DNA of 64,000 bases from Natronosalvus amylolyticus (GTDB lineage Archaea; Halobacteriota; Halobacteria; Halobacteriales; Natrialbaceae). Within the stretch, counting starts at the first letter, position 1. The number at the start of each line of letters is the position of its first letter. The notes under the pieces are model-generated. The model was not told the origin of the DNA, did not search any database, and saw nothing but the letters and a program-made list of their open reading frames with translations. This document shows positions 26,512-35,211 of the stretch, piece by piece. The position numbers and the translations under genes were made by a program. The stretch is from contig NZ_CP101156.1 in assembly GCF_024298845.1 (NCBI RefSeq), positions 310,001-374,000 on the forward strand, in the 5' to 3' direction.

Positions 26512-27558
26512 ATGACTCCCGGTCACACCTCCCCTACTACCGAAAGCGACCTCGAGTGGTGTTACGAGGCCGTTCACGGCGTTTCGCGGACTTTCTCCAT
26601 TACCATCGATCGCCTCGAGGAACCGATGGCCAAACACATCTGTCTCGGCTACCTCTTGTGTCGGGTTGCTGATACAGTTGAAGATGCGGGTCATATCCCT
26701 CCGGACGAGCAAACATCCTTGCTCGAAACGTACGACGACGTTCTCGACCCTGAATCGGACGTGACAGCCGAGGACTTTCTGGAACAGGTCGAGCCCTGGC
26801 TGCCGGCCGAGCGGTCCGCCGACTGGAAAGTCGTCGCTCAGACACCACGTGTCGTCCGCACATTCGAAGCGCTCGAAGACGAACCGCGCGAGATTATGCG
26901 GGAGCCGGTGCGTGAACTGGTCGACGGCATGGCCATGTTCACCGACCGCTACGCCGAGGAGGGTGGACTGCGATTGCAGACGCTGGAAGAACTCGAGGAG
27001 TATTGCTGGTACGCCGCCGGGACGGTTGGCACGCTCATCACGGGACTGGTCGCCCGTGGAACGTCGCCGGACAAAGCCGAAGTGCTTCGGGAGAACGCCC
27101 GCGCGTTCGCGCTATTGTTGCAACTGGTAAACATCGCCAAAGACGTCGAGACGGACTATCACGAGGAGAACAACGTCTATCTACCGGCCGAGTGGCTCGA
27201 GGAAGAAGACGTGGCGATGGACGCCGTAACCGACGAATCGAACCAGCGGGGTGTGACCAACGTTATTCGCCGGGTGACGGGCCGAGCAGAGGGGTACCTC
27301 GATGGCGCACAACAGTATCTCGAGGTCGTGCCCGAACGCCACGGCAACACCCTTTCGGCATGGGCGATCCCGTATCTGCTCGCCGTAGGAACGCTCCGAG
27401 AACTTCGAGAGCGGCCGGAGGACGTCGTCGAAGAAGGTAACGTCAAGATCTCACGAGCGGAAGTGTTCGCCGTCATCCAGCACTTCGAGCAAGATGTCTC
27501 ACGATCGGCGCTCGAGGAACTCCGCCTCGAGATGTCCGAAAAACCGTTGCACAAGTAA
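26512..27558 (+). CDS. squalene/phytoene synthase family, probably squalene synthase
   Basis: 348 residues. The two aspartate-rich prenyl-diphosphate motifs are DTVED (about residue 54) and DVETD (about 210), with VSRTFSITID near the N-terminus and EEYCWYAAGTVG in the middle. These enzymes condense two C15 or C20 diphosphates head to head. The sequence lacks the N-terminal pattern I expect of haloarchaeal phytoene synthase CrtB (GRTFHLATRLLP) and has no carotenoid genes beside it, so farnesyl-diphosphate farnesyltransferase (squalene, membrane isoprenoids) is more likely. Confidence 0.88.
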   Translation: MTPGHTSPTTESDLEWCYEAVHGVSRTFSITIDRLEEPMAKHICLGYLLCRVADTVEDAGHIPPDEQTSLLETYDDVLDPESDVTAEDFLEQVEPWLPAERSADWKVVAQTPRVVRTFEALEDEPREIMREPVRELVDGMAMFTDRYAEEGGLRLQTLEELEEYCWYAAGTVGTLITGLVARGTSPDKAEVLRENARAFALLLQLVNIAKDVETDYHEENNVYLPAEWLEEEDVAMDAVTDESNQRGVTNVIRRVTGRAEGYLDGAQQYLEVVPERHGNTLSAWAIPYLLAVGTLRELRERPEDVVEEGNVKISRAEVFAVIQHFEQDVSRSALEELRLEMSEKPLHK

Positions 27559-27663
27559 TCACGCCGCCACAAACCGACGAACGAGCGTCGTGATCAGCGG
27601 CTGAGTAGTGGACTGCCTCGAGTCGGGGAGGGCTCGAGGGCGGTGCGGAAAGGACACCGGTTC

Positions 27664-28110
27664 TCAGGAGTACGCTTCAACAGCAATTTCGAGTTCGTGC
27701 TCAGGAGTCACGAGGATTTCGATTACCGCCTGTTGGGGGCCGAAACGGCTGTCGAGTTCGCCGATAAGGGCTTCGTTAGAGCGTACCAGCGTATCGTCCG
27801 CTGTCTTTGCGGACACACTGTATGGTTTCGGGTATTTGAGCCACGGGCCGTTGACGTGTTGTTCTGACCGCTCCTCTCCCTTCGGAGCGAGCCACTGTGT
27901 CGTCTCGGCTGTGCGCTCGAGATCAGTCCCGACGGTCAGTGCGAGTCGAACCGTTTCGGTCGTTTCGTTTCGACAGCGAAGCGAGCGAATCCGTAGCTCG
28001 TGGCGTCTCGAGTACCGATTCCAGGCGTAGGTTCCGGTCAGAAACGCCCCGACGCCACCGAGGCCGCCAGCGAGCACTGTTCGTCGACGCAGTCGCTTCG
28101 TGGAGGGCAT
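27664..28110 (-). CDS. putative Tat-exported or membrane-anchored hypothetical protein
   Basis: 148 residues. The N-terminus KRLRRRTVLAGGLGGVGAFL has a twin-arginine-like stretch and a hydrophobic region, then a beta-rich domain (HELRIRSLRCRNETTETVRL) resembling small extracellular beta-sandwich proteins. No lipobox Cys is present. The promoter is unusual: a 7-base palindrome abuts the TATA box and the transcript should be leaderless. Function unknown. Confidence 0.68.
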   Translation of the reverse strand: MPSTKRLRRRTVLAGGLGGVGAFLTGTYAWNRYSRRHELRIRSLRCRNETTETVRLALTVGTDLERTAETTQWLAPKGEERSEQHVNGPWLKYPKPYSVSAKTADDTLVRSNEALIGELDSRFGPQQAVIEILVTPEHELEIAVEAYS

Positions 28111-28132
28111 AATCCTGGTTTCATCACCACGA

Positions 28133-28140
28133 AATATATA
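28133..28140 (-). promoter_or_regulatory. TATA box of the 27664-28110 gene
   Basis: TATATATT on the minus strand lies about 27 bases before the ATG at 28110, giving a leaderless transcript. Confidence 0.55.
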
Positions 28141-28160
28141 ATTGTTGGATTTACAACAAT
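28141..28160. promoter_or_regulatory. perfect palindrome next to a TATA box (operator candidate)
   Basis: ATTGTTG-GATTTA-CAACAAT is a perfect 7-base inverted repeat with a 6-base spacer, directly upstream of the TATA box of the minus-strand gene at 28110, in the position of an activator site or a BRE-overlapping operator. Confidence 0.5.
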
Positions 28161-28265
28161 GGTTCCTCGAGATCAGTGCCTTCCCACCGTGAACCCGTGG
28201 TAAAATCGTGTACTACCGTTCGATTTCAGTCAGTAGTCGACGCTTGAGAAGGGAGTAGCAATATA

Positions 28266-29120
28266 TTACTCGTAGTCGTAGAACCCGCGACCGGTCTTCT
28301 TTCCGAGGTCGCCGGCTTCGACCTTTCGTTTGAGGAGATACGCCGGTTTGTACCGATCACCGAGTTCCTCGTACATGGTCTGGGAGGCGTGCAGACAGAC
28401 GTCGAGGCCGATGTGGTCGGCGAGGGTGAGTGGACCCATCGGAACGTTCGTGCCGAGTTCCATGCCGGCATCTATGTCCTCCTTGCTCGCAACACCTTCG
28501 TCGTACGCCCGAATGCCCTCGTTGAGCCACGGCATCAGAATCCGGTTAGTGACGAATCCCGGTTTGTCGTCGGACTCCCAGGTGGTTTTCCCGAGGCCCT
28601 CGGCGATATCGTGCGCTAGGTCGGTCACGTCGTCGGTCGTTTTCTCGCCCACGACGATTTCGACGCCTTCCATAATCGGGACTGGATTCATGAAGTGTAA
28701 GCCAACGACCCGCTCAGGGTGCTCGAGCGGAGCGGCAATCGACGTTATCGAGAGCGTGCTGGTGTTCGTGGCGAGCACCACATCGGTCCCGCAGTGGGCC
28801 TCGAGGCCCTGGAAGATGTCCTGCTTGACGGCCATGTCTTCGACAGCGGCTTCGACGACGAGGTCGGCATCGCCGAGGTCCTCGAGAGCTGTCGTTCCGG
28901 TGATACGGCCGCGAATCGTTTCGGCCGATTCCTCGAGCGCATCCTTCCGCTCGAGACGAGCGAGGCTGTCCTCGATGGTATCGAATCCGTTTTCGACGTA
29001 CTCCGGTTCGATGTCGCGCATGACGACGTCGTAGCCACGGGTTGCGGCGACCTGGGCGATGCCGCTTCCCATCGTGCCTGCACCGACGACGCCGATTCGC
29101 TCGATATCCTGACGTACCAT
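28266..29120 (-). CDS. 3-hydroxyacyl-CoA dehydrogenase
   Basis: 284 residues from the ATG at 29120. The NAD-binding start is [18 protein letters not shown]. Family signatures include [23 protein letters not shown] (catalytic His) and [19 protein letters not shown]. It oxidises (S)-3-hydroxyacyl-CoA to 3-ketoacyl-CoA in beta-oxidation, or 3-hydroxybutyryl-CoA in short-chain metabolism. It is a stand-alone subunit with no fused enoyl-CoA hydratase. Confidence 0.95.
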   Translation of the reverse strand: MVRQDIERIGVVGAGTMGSGIAQVAATRGYDVVMRDIEPEYVENGFDTIEDSLARLERKDALEESAETIRGRITGTTALEDLGDADLVVEAAVEDMAVKQDIFQGLEAHCGTDVVLATNTSTLSITSIAAPLEHPERVVGLHFMNPVPIMEGVEIVVGEKTTDDVTDLAHDIAEGLGKTTWESDDKPGFVTNRILMPWLNEGIRAYDEGVASKEDIDAGMELGTNVPMGPLTLADHIGLDVCLHASQTMYEELGDRYKPAYLLKRKVEAGDLGKKTGRGFYDYE

Positions 29121-29279
29121 ATCTCGCGGTTTGTTGCAGGCGGTGGTAAACCTGCCGAAAGACCGTGTAAGATGGTGGCCAGGCCCAGGGAGGAGCAATC
29201 ACTGAGGCGACACTATTCCCGGAGAGGGGGAACGTTCAAGGGGAGCCACTCCGAGATACGGATAGCATCGGTGAGGCCT

Positions 29280-29837
29280 GTGAGCAACGAAAACGTGATC
29301 GAATCGACCGACAGTACGGCGCCGGGACTCGAGGAGCCGGCCCGAGGTGCGCTCGAGGAAGCCGGTATCGAACCGTCAGTCGTCTCGAAAAAAGATTGCT
29401 CGTATCGGATGTTGCTCGATGCCGGTGTCGAGGAATCTGTCGCAGACACGCTTCGCCGTCAGTTTTCGCTCCCGTGGTCGTTCGAATCCGATGGCGATCT
29501 CGACCGTCGCTCCAGTGAAGTCCGTGGACTCGGTGCGGCAGAGCGAGAGTGGGTGGCTGCAAGCGCGGATTCGACCTGGCAGGCCTTCGAGTCTGCGTCC
29601 TCGAGGGCAGCCGAAACGGAGTCCGAACTGGATACCGAACGGCCCTGGCCGAAACCCACGCCGATTACGAAGGTTGCCGGCATCAGTCCGGAGAAGGCAC
29701 AGACGCTGGCCAAAGCGGGTATCACGTCCGCCGAACGGTTGGCGACGATTCCGGCTCGAGACGTTGCCGCGGCGCTTGACCTCAACGTGTTGCACGTCAG
29801 GACGTGGCGACACAACGCGCGGGAACTGCTCAAGTAG
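29280..29837 (+). CDS. helix-hairpin-helix domain protein, haloarchaeal
   Basis: 185 residues starting at a GTG; no ATG in the same frame fits. The N-terminal 60 residues form a small helical domain (LEEPARGALEEAGIEPSVV), then an acidic linker, and the C-terminal 60 residues form tandem HhH-like turns (ITKVAGISPEKAQTLAKAGI, then SAERLATIPARDVAAAL) of the kind used for non-specific DNA or protein contacts. A nuclease or polymerase domain is absent. It probably belongs to a conserved haloarchaeal family (DUF7409-type; from memory). Confidence 0.7.
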   Translation: MSNENVIESTDSTAPGLEEPARGALEEAGIEPSVVSKKDCSYRMLLDAGVEESVADTLRRQFSLPWSFESDGDLDRRSSEVRGLGAAEREWVAASADSTWQAFESASSRAAETESELDTERPWPKPTPITKVAGISPEKAQTLAKAGITSAERLATIPARDVAAALDLNVLHVRTWRHNARELLK

Positions 29838-29960
29838 CCCGGCAACTCCCCTCCAAACAGACGCCAAGTAGGTGATACGTACTCGAGACCGAGTGACAGC
29901 TACGTCAGCATAACACACGTTTGTACGCGTTTACCGGCCGAATTTACTACTCGAGAAAGT

Positions 29961-29970
29961 ACTTTTTAGC
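29961..29970 (+). promoter_or_regulatory. TATA-like box for the aldolase-FBPase operon
   Basis: ACTTTTTAGC predicts a transcription start near 29990 and a leader of about 28 bases before the aldolase ATG. Confidence 0.45.
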
Positions 29971-30018
29971 TTACAAGATCGCCAGTGCTATATGTGGCGC
30001 TGTTGGACACCATATCAG

Positions 30019-30807
30019 ATGCTCCCCATCGACGACACGCCAATCGTTCGCGACGGAAACGCCTTGATTCTCGCGATGGACCACGGTCTCGAGCACGGTC
30101 CGGTCGATTTCGAAGACGTGCCGGAAAAGCTCGACCCGGCTACGGTGTTCGAGACGGCAACTCACGATGCCGTTACCTGTATCGCCGTCCAGAAAGGGAT
30201 CGCCGAAGGATACTACCCGAGTTACGAGGACGACGTAAACCTCCTCGTCAAACTCAACGGCACCTCCAACCTCTGGATGGGTGAACCCGACTCGTCGGTC
30301 AACTGTTCAGTCGAGTACGCAGCCGAAATCGGCGCTGATGCGGTCGGATTTACGCTCTATGGCGGTTCGAACCACGAAGTCGAAATGGCCGAAGAATTCC
30401 GCGAGATTCACGAAGCCGCTCGCGAGTACGACCTCCCGGTCGTCATGTGGTCGTACCCGCGTGGACAGGGTGTCAAAAACGACACCAAACCGAGTACGAT
30501 CTCGTACGCGTCCCGTCTGGCACTCGAACTCGGGGCTGACATCGCGAAGGTCAAATACCCCGGCAGCCGCGATGCGATGGCACACGCGGTCAAATCCGCC
30601 GGCGACATGAAGGTCGTGATGAGTGGCGGTTCGAAGAAAGACGACCTCGAGTTCCTCTCGAGTGTCGAAGCAGTCATCGACGCGGGTGCAAACGGGCTTG
30701 CAGTCGGTCGAAACGTCTGGCAACGTCAGGACCCGTCTCGAATCCTCGACGCCCTCGAAAAAGTCATTTACGAGGGGGAAACGGCGGATGCCGCCCTCGG
30801 TGAGTGA
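30019..30807 (+). CDS. archaeal class I fructose-bisphosphate aldolase family
   Basis: 262 residues from the ATG at 30019 (an earlier ATG at 29992 reads through the predicted leader). TIM barrel with LAMDHGLEHGP near the N-terminus, the Schiff-base Lys in ADIAKVKYPG, and VVMSGGSK for phosphate binding, as in DhnA-type aldolases. The related enzyme 2-amino-3,7-dideoxyheptulosonate synthase (aromatic biosynthesis) has the same fold, but overlap or near-overlap with a fructose-1,6-bisphosphatase gene favours the aldolase of gluconeogenesis and glycolysis. Confidence 0.9.
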   Translation: MLPIDDTPIVRDGNALILAMDHGLEHGPVDFEDVPEKLDPATVFETATHDAVTCIAVQKGIAEGYYPSYEDDVNLLVKLNGTSNLWMGEPDSSVNCSVEYAAEIGADAVGFTLYGGSNHEVEMAEEFREIHEAAREYDLPVVMWSYPRGQGVKNDTKPSTISYASRLALELGADIAKVKYPGSRDAMAHAVKSAGDMKVVMSGGSKKDDLEFLSSVEAVIDAGANGLAVGRNVWQRQDPSRILDALEKVIYEGETADAALGE

Positions 30808-30809
30808 GT

Positions 30810-31682
30810 ATGGGGGCATCGGCTGCCCGGCGATCGGACGCCATCGAGTCCATCGTAAACGTCATCGCCCGATCTGCCGCTGAAATCAGGCAAGGCCTGG
30901 TCGGTCGTCGCGGTGCCGTTGAAGCCGAAAATCCAAGCGGTGAGGTACAGATGGAAGCGGACGTGTGGGCCGACGGCATCCTCCGGCGGCGACTATCGGC
31001 GATCGATGGCGTCGCCCAGTACGCGAGCGAGGAAGAACCAGACGTGTTCGAGTGCGGCGATATCGAGGAGGGATTCGCCGTCGCGGTCGACCCGCTCGAT
31101 GGTTCGTCGAACCTGCAATCGAACAACACCATGGGAACCATCTTCGGCGTCTACGACCAGCCACTGCCAGCTCCCGGTCGGTCGCTGGTCACCGCAGGAT
31201 TCGTCCTCTACGGTCCAATCATCACCATGGCGGTCGCCACCGAGGAGGGCGTCAGCGAGTACGAACTCTCCGGCGGGGAGCGGACGCTCATCACTGACGA
31301 CCTCACGCTCCCCGGGGACCCCGTCGTCTTCGGGTTCGGCGGCCGCGCCCAGCACTGGCCACCCGCAATCGAATCGTACGTCGAGACGATTAGAACCGAA
31401 CTCAAACTCCGCTACGGCGGGGCGATGATTGGGGACGTCAATCAGGTCCTCAGCTACGGCGGGATTTTTGCCTATCCAACCCTCGAGACCCACGAAAACG
31501 GCAAACTACGACTCCAGTTCGAAGGAAACCCGATCGGGTACGTCCTCGAGCAAGCCGGCGGTCGTTCTTCTGATGGCACCCAGTCGTTGCTCGACGTTGA
31601 AGCGACCGAGCTACACCAGCGAACGCCCGTGTACATCGGGTCGACAGAGTATGTGGACCGACTCGAGGCCACCCTCGAGTAA
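30810..31682 (+). CDS. fructose-1,6-bisphosphatase, class I type
   Basis: 290 residues from the ATG at 30810; a GTG at 30804 overlapping the aldolase stop is an alternative. Metal and substrate motifs: YASEEEPDVF and VDPLDGSSN (about residues 95-103), GTIFGVY, and KLRLQFEGNPIGYVLEQAGG, as in bacterial/eukaryotic class I FBPases rather than the bifunctional archaeal FBPA/P. It removes the 1-phosphate of fructose 1,6-bisphosphate, driving gluconeogenesis. It converges on the next gene with two bases between stops. Confidence 0.92.
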   Translation: MGASAARRSDAIESIVNVIARSAAEIRQGLVGRRGAVEAENPSGEVQMEADVWADGILRRRLSAIDGVAQYASEEEPDVFECGDIEEGFAVAVDPLDGSSNLQSNNTMGTIFGVYDQPLPAPGRSLVTAGFVLYGPIITMAVATEEGVSEYELSGGERTLITDDLTLPGDPVVFGFGGRAQHWPPAIESYVETIRTELKLRYGGAMIGDVNQVLSYGGIFAYPTLETHENGKLRLQFEGNPIGYVLEQAGGRSSDGTQSLLDVEATELHQRTPVYIGSTEYVDRLEATLE

Positions 31683-31684
31683 CA

Positions 31685-31966
31685 TCAGTTCGAGGGTTTT
31701 TCTCGAGCACCCGTCCATGGCACGGTAATGGAGACGTACACGAGGACACCGCCAAGCAACAGTAAATAGTACAACCAGCCAGGCCATCCCCTGGCGAGGA
31801 CCAACAGCGTGACGAACAGCGTCCACAGTCCGAGGGCGAGCGCGTCGCCAAGCAATCGCCCGACGACGGTGATGGGCGCTCGGAATCGTTTCTTTCCACG
31901 AGCCGGGTCGCTCCGTGTGGTTGTACCGTTGGCGTTTTCCGATTCTGCGTTTTGTGAGCGTGTCAT
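31685..31966 (-). CDS. small membrane protein, hypothetical
   Basis: 93 residues. A polar, Ser/Thr/Asn-rich N-terminus of about 30 residues precedes two membrane helices (LGDALALGLWTLFVTLLVLA and WLYYLLLLGGVLVYVSITV) and a short basic tail. No motif suggests a function. It follows the trypsin-like gene on the same strand after a 55-base gap and may be cotranscribed with it. Confidence 0.62.
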   Translation of the reverse strand: MTRSQNAESENANGTTTRSDPARGKKRFRAPITVVGRLLGDALALGLWTLFVTLLVLARGWPGWLYYLLLLGGVLVYVSITVPWTGAREKPSN

Positions 31967-32021
31967 CGATCTCGATATGGGTTTCGGCGTCTGTGTTCGG
32001 TCTTCCTGGTTCTGGCTCGAG

Positions 32022-33191
32022 TCAGAAGTGCAGGCCGTGGCGATCGGTGAGGGCGTACGCGCTGATACCCCAGACGTAACTCTGTCCTGGCCACCAGGTA
32101 CGCGCGTTGTTGAAGCCGGCGATAAGGACGCTCCCGTCGTCTGCCTGCTCGTCTCGGTGAAAGCTTACCGAGCCGCTGTCACCATCGGTCATGTCGGTTT
32201 CGGTCCCCCAGCGGAGCTGTCCGCGCCGGCAGGTTCGGCTGGTGAGACAGGAGACGGCATCGATTCCCTGAATCATGCCGCTCGTTTGACCGGTCATCGC
32301 ACCGACCTTTTGTAGCGGTTCACTGCGAGCCACGAGGTCGGCCAGCCCAAACCGGGTGTACTGCCCACGAACCTCGTACGTAGACTTGCCTGCAATGACG
32401 CTACTCGGCTGGTGGAAGCCAGTCGGTTCGATAGTGGCGACGTCGGCTACCTCGTAACTGCCAGCGACACGCCCCAGTTCGCTTCGCTCGCCGTTTTCGA
32501 AGGGTAACGACACAGGACTTCCGAGGGTTTCGTCGGCCGCGTGGAAAGCGTGTTGGGCCGTCGAAAAGTAACGCGTGCGGCTTTCGGCGTCGTACAACGG
32601 TGCGCCAAGGGTTGCAATACTGTGTTCGGATTCACAGACGACGCCGGCCGGAACCGCTGGCTGTCCTGGGTTCCGTACGTAGCGTGGCTCGCCGACAGGC
32701 CGTTCTTCAGAAAAGTCGTCCGGATTGACCGACTCGATGTCGATCAGTATCCCATCGGCGAGTCGCTCGAGCGTCTCTCGAAGTTCGGTTGGATCGACCG
32801 ATACCTCGACGGTGATTCGAGCACCCCCGGAATCGTAGGAACCTGGAACGACGGCACTTCCGAGATAGCCAGTAATCGTCGACCTGGCGAGCATCTCGTT
32901 GAGTTCGAACGCCTTTCTTACCCTCGCATACCAGGGTGCCGGGACGTTCCTCGTCCGCGGCTCGAGCGACCACGGGTCCTCCGGGTCCGATCGGACGACG
33001 GCGGTGACGACCGGGACCTCACCATTGTCAGCATCGAACACGTCGTCTACGCCCAGCCACCGAGCGAGACCGAGCGTGTATCCCGCGCCGACGAGCGTTC
33101 GCAGGACTTCGCGGCGGTCCATCCCGTATTCGAGGCGCTCGCGGACGGACGCCAGTCGCTGGTCGGTCGGCCTATCGGGTGAAGACGACAT
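32022..33191 (-). CDS. trypsin-like serine protease-fold protein with Tat-like signal
   Basis: 389 residues. Residues 24-45 (MDRREVLRTLVGAGYTLGLA) carry a twin-arginine-like pair and a weak hydrophobic stretch. The C-terminal half has chymotrypsin-fold marks in correct order: His214 in FSTAQHAFH, Asp250 in YEVADVATIE and Ser339 in DGDSGSVSF, plus KVGAMTGQTSG, a segment common before the active Ser in bacterial trypsin-like proteins. All three catalytic residues are therefore present. The N-terminal ~180 residues look like a separate domain, possibly a pro-region. The protease activity is inferred. Confidence 0.7.
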   Translation of the reverse strand: MSSSPDRPTDQRLASVRERLEYGMDRREVLRTLVGAGYTLGLARWLGVDDVFDADNGEVPVVTAVVRSDPEDPWSLEPRTRNVPAPWYARVRKAFELNEMLARSTITGYLGSAVVPGSYDSGGARITVEVSVDPTELRETLERLADGILIDIESVNPDDFSEERPVGEPRYVRNPGQPAVPAGVVCESEHSIATLGAPLYDAESRTRYFSTAQHAFHAADETLGSPVSLPFENGERSELGRVAGSYEVADVATIEPTGFHQPSSVIAGKSTYEVRGQYTRFGLADLVARSEPLQKVGAMTGQTSGMIQGIDAVSCLTSRTCRRGQLRWGTETDMTDGDSGSVSFHRDEQADDGSVLIAGFNNARTWWPGQSYVWGISAYALTDRHGLHF

Positions 33192-33417
33192 GAGAATCGG
33201 CGGGTGTCTCGAGTGGGTGCTGGATGCGGTTAGCTAATTCTCCCATACACCGACCGTTTCGGTCGAACGGTTCGATAATGCGTGATTGTGTACTCGAGAC
33301 GGTGACACGAGGAGGACGATCAGGCGTGTGCAGCCGGCTACTAACCCGATTAGTCGAAACCGATGTGTGCCATCACAAAGGGAAAACGGTTTTGTCCCCC
33401 TCCTCGCAGAATTTGCC

Positions 33418-35175
33418 ATGAACGTTCGTATCGGACCGGGTGCGTCCGAAGAAGAAGCGTCAGCCATCGCGACTGCGCTGGCAGAATACGTCGGTAACGA
33501 AGTACAGGTGTACGTCGGCGAGGCCGACGAGCCGACGGCAACCGTATCGCCGCCGGAGACGACCGACGAGGACGATACACCCGTCGAAAAAGGAGGCCTG
33601 GAACGGTCCGGAGCCGCCGAAGAACTGGGCCCAACCGACCGCGAGGAACGGTTGCTCGAGGAGATCGAGGAAATCTACGAGGGTGGACACGAGAAGTACA
33701 AAGCGCAGTTACCCGACGAAGGGAAACTGTTCGTACGCGATCGAATCGACCTCTGGTTCGACGGCGACGACAGTTCGTTCCTGTTTGAGGACGGCCGCTT
33801 CGCTGAGTTCGACGCCGACGACCGGTTGCCCGCCGACGCCCTGATCACGGGCGCGGCAACTTTTGATGGCCGGGACCTGCACTTCATGGCCAACGACTAC
33901 ACCGTCAAGCGCGGGTCGATGGCCGCGAAAGGCGTCGAGAAGTTCCTCCGGATGCAACAGCGTGCACTCAAGACCGGCCAGCCGGTGTTGTACCTGATGG
34001 ATTCCTCTGGGGGACGAATCGACCAGCAAACGGGCTTTTTCGCCAACCGCGAGGGAATCGGCAAGTACTACTACAACCACTCGATGCTCTCGGGCCGCGT
34101 CCCACAGATCTGTGTCCTCTATGGCCCCTGCATCGCCGGCGCAGCTTACACGCCCGTATTCGCGGATTTCACCATCATGGTCGAAGGGATGTCTGCGATG
34201 GCGATTGCCTCTCCGCGGATGGTCCAGATGGTAACCGGCGAAGACATCAGCATGCAAGAACTCGGCGGGGCAACGGTTCACGCTCGAGAATCCGGTTCCG
34301 CCGACCTCGTCGCGAAAGACGAGGAACACGCTCGAGAACTCGTCGCACAACTCATCACGTACTTGCCCGACAACGCGGACGAAACGCCACCGATGACCGA
34401 GACCAAGCCGCCAGCACTCCCGCCAAAGGGTATCGACTCGATCATCCCACAGGAGCCAAACCGCGGCTACGATATGGTCGACCTGATCGACCGGATCGTC
34501 GACGCGAGCTCGTACTTCGAATTACGCCCGGAGTACGGCCAGGAAATCATCACGGCCTACGCTCGAATCGACGGTCGGCCGGTCGGCATCGTCGCCAACC
34601 AGCCAGCCCACCGGGCGGGTGCTATCTTCCCCGACGCCGCAGAGAAGGCCGCGGAATTCATCTGGAAGTCGGACGCGTTCAACATTCCATTACTCTATCT
34701 GTGTGACACGCCGGGATTCATGGCCGGCTCCCAGGTGGAAAAGGACGCCATCCTCGAGAAAGGCAAGAAGATGATCTACGCGACGTCGTCGGCCACGGTG
34801 CCGAAACAGACCGTCGTCGTCCGGAAAGCCTACGGCGCGGGAATTTACGCCATGGGTGGGCCTGCCTACGACCCCGAGAGCGTAATCGGCCTCCCCTCCG
34901 GTGAAATCGCCATCATGGGTCCGGAAGCGGCGATCAACGCCGTCTACGCCCGCAAACTCTCCGAGGTCGACGACCCCGACGAACGTGCCGAGATGGAAGC
35001 CGAACTGCGTGCAGAGTACCGCGAAGACATCGATATTCATCGAATGGCAAGTGAGGTCGTCATCGACGAAATCGTGCCACCGAGTTCGCTTCGTGAGGAA
35101 CTCGCTGCGCGGTTTGCGTTCTACGAAGGGATCGAAAAGTCACTGCCGAGCAAAAAACACGGAACGATTCTGTGA
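33418..35175 (+). CDS. acyl-CoA carboxylase carboxyltransferase (beta) subunit with N-terminal epsilon-like extension
   Basis: 585 residues from the ATG at 33418. Residues from about 75 on are a complete biotin-dependent carboxyltransferase: YTVKRGSMAAKGVEKFLRMQ, LMDSSGGRIDQQTGFF, CIAGAAYTPVFADF in the N-half and FNIPLLYLCDTPGFMAGSQV with KAYGAGIYAMGGPAYDP in the C-half. These use carboxybiotin to carboxylate propionyl- or acetyl-CoA. The first ~40 residues (MNVRIGPGASEEEASAIATA, then LAEYVGNEVQVYV) resemble the small acyl-CoA carboxylase epsilon/PccX subunits, followed by an acidic linker. The biotin carboxylase/BCCP subunit is not in this window. Confidence 0.9.
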   Translation: MNVRIGPGASEEEASAIATALAEYVGNEVQVYVGEADEPTATVSPPETTDEDDTPVEKGGLERSGAAEELGPTDREERLLEEIEEIYEGGHEKYKAQLPDEGKLFVRDRIDLWFDGDDSSFLFEDGRFAEFDADDRLPADALITGAATFDGRDLHFMANDYTVKRGSMAAKGVEKFLRMQQRALKTGQPVLYLMDSSGGRIDQQTGFFANREGIGKYYYNHSMLSGRVPQICVLYGPCIAGAAYTPVFADFTIMVEGMSAMAIASPRMVQMVTGEDISMQELGGATVHARESGSADLVAKDEEHARELVAQLITYLPDNADETPPMTETKPPALPPKGIDSIIPQEPNRGYDMVDLIDRIVDASSYFELRPEYGQEIITAYARIDGRPVGIVANQPAHRAGAIFPDAAEKAAEFIWKSDAFNIPLLYLCDTPGFMAGSQVEKDAILEKGKKMIYATSSATVPKQTVVVRKAYGAGIYAMGGPAYDPESVIGLPSGEIAIMGPEAAINAVYARKLSEVDDPDERAEMEAELRAEYREDIDIHRMASEVVIDEIVPPSSLREELAARFAFYEGIEKSLPSKKHGTIL

Positions 35176-35187
35176 TGAACGCCGAAG

Positions 35188-35211
35188 ACTCCCTCGCGTT
35201 GGCGAGTCTGG
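35188..35211 (+). terminator. hairpin after the carboxylase gene
   Basis: A stem CTCGC-GTTG-GCGAG extended by AGA/TCT across a bulge starts 13 bases after the stop codon. No strong T-run follows, so termination is uncertain. The rest of 35212-35471 shows only a TATA-like GATTTTATCG near 35408-35417 and a short tRNA T-arm-like stretch that I do not call a gene. Confidence 0.25.
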
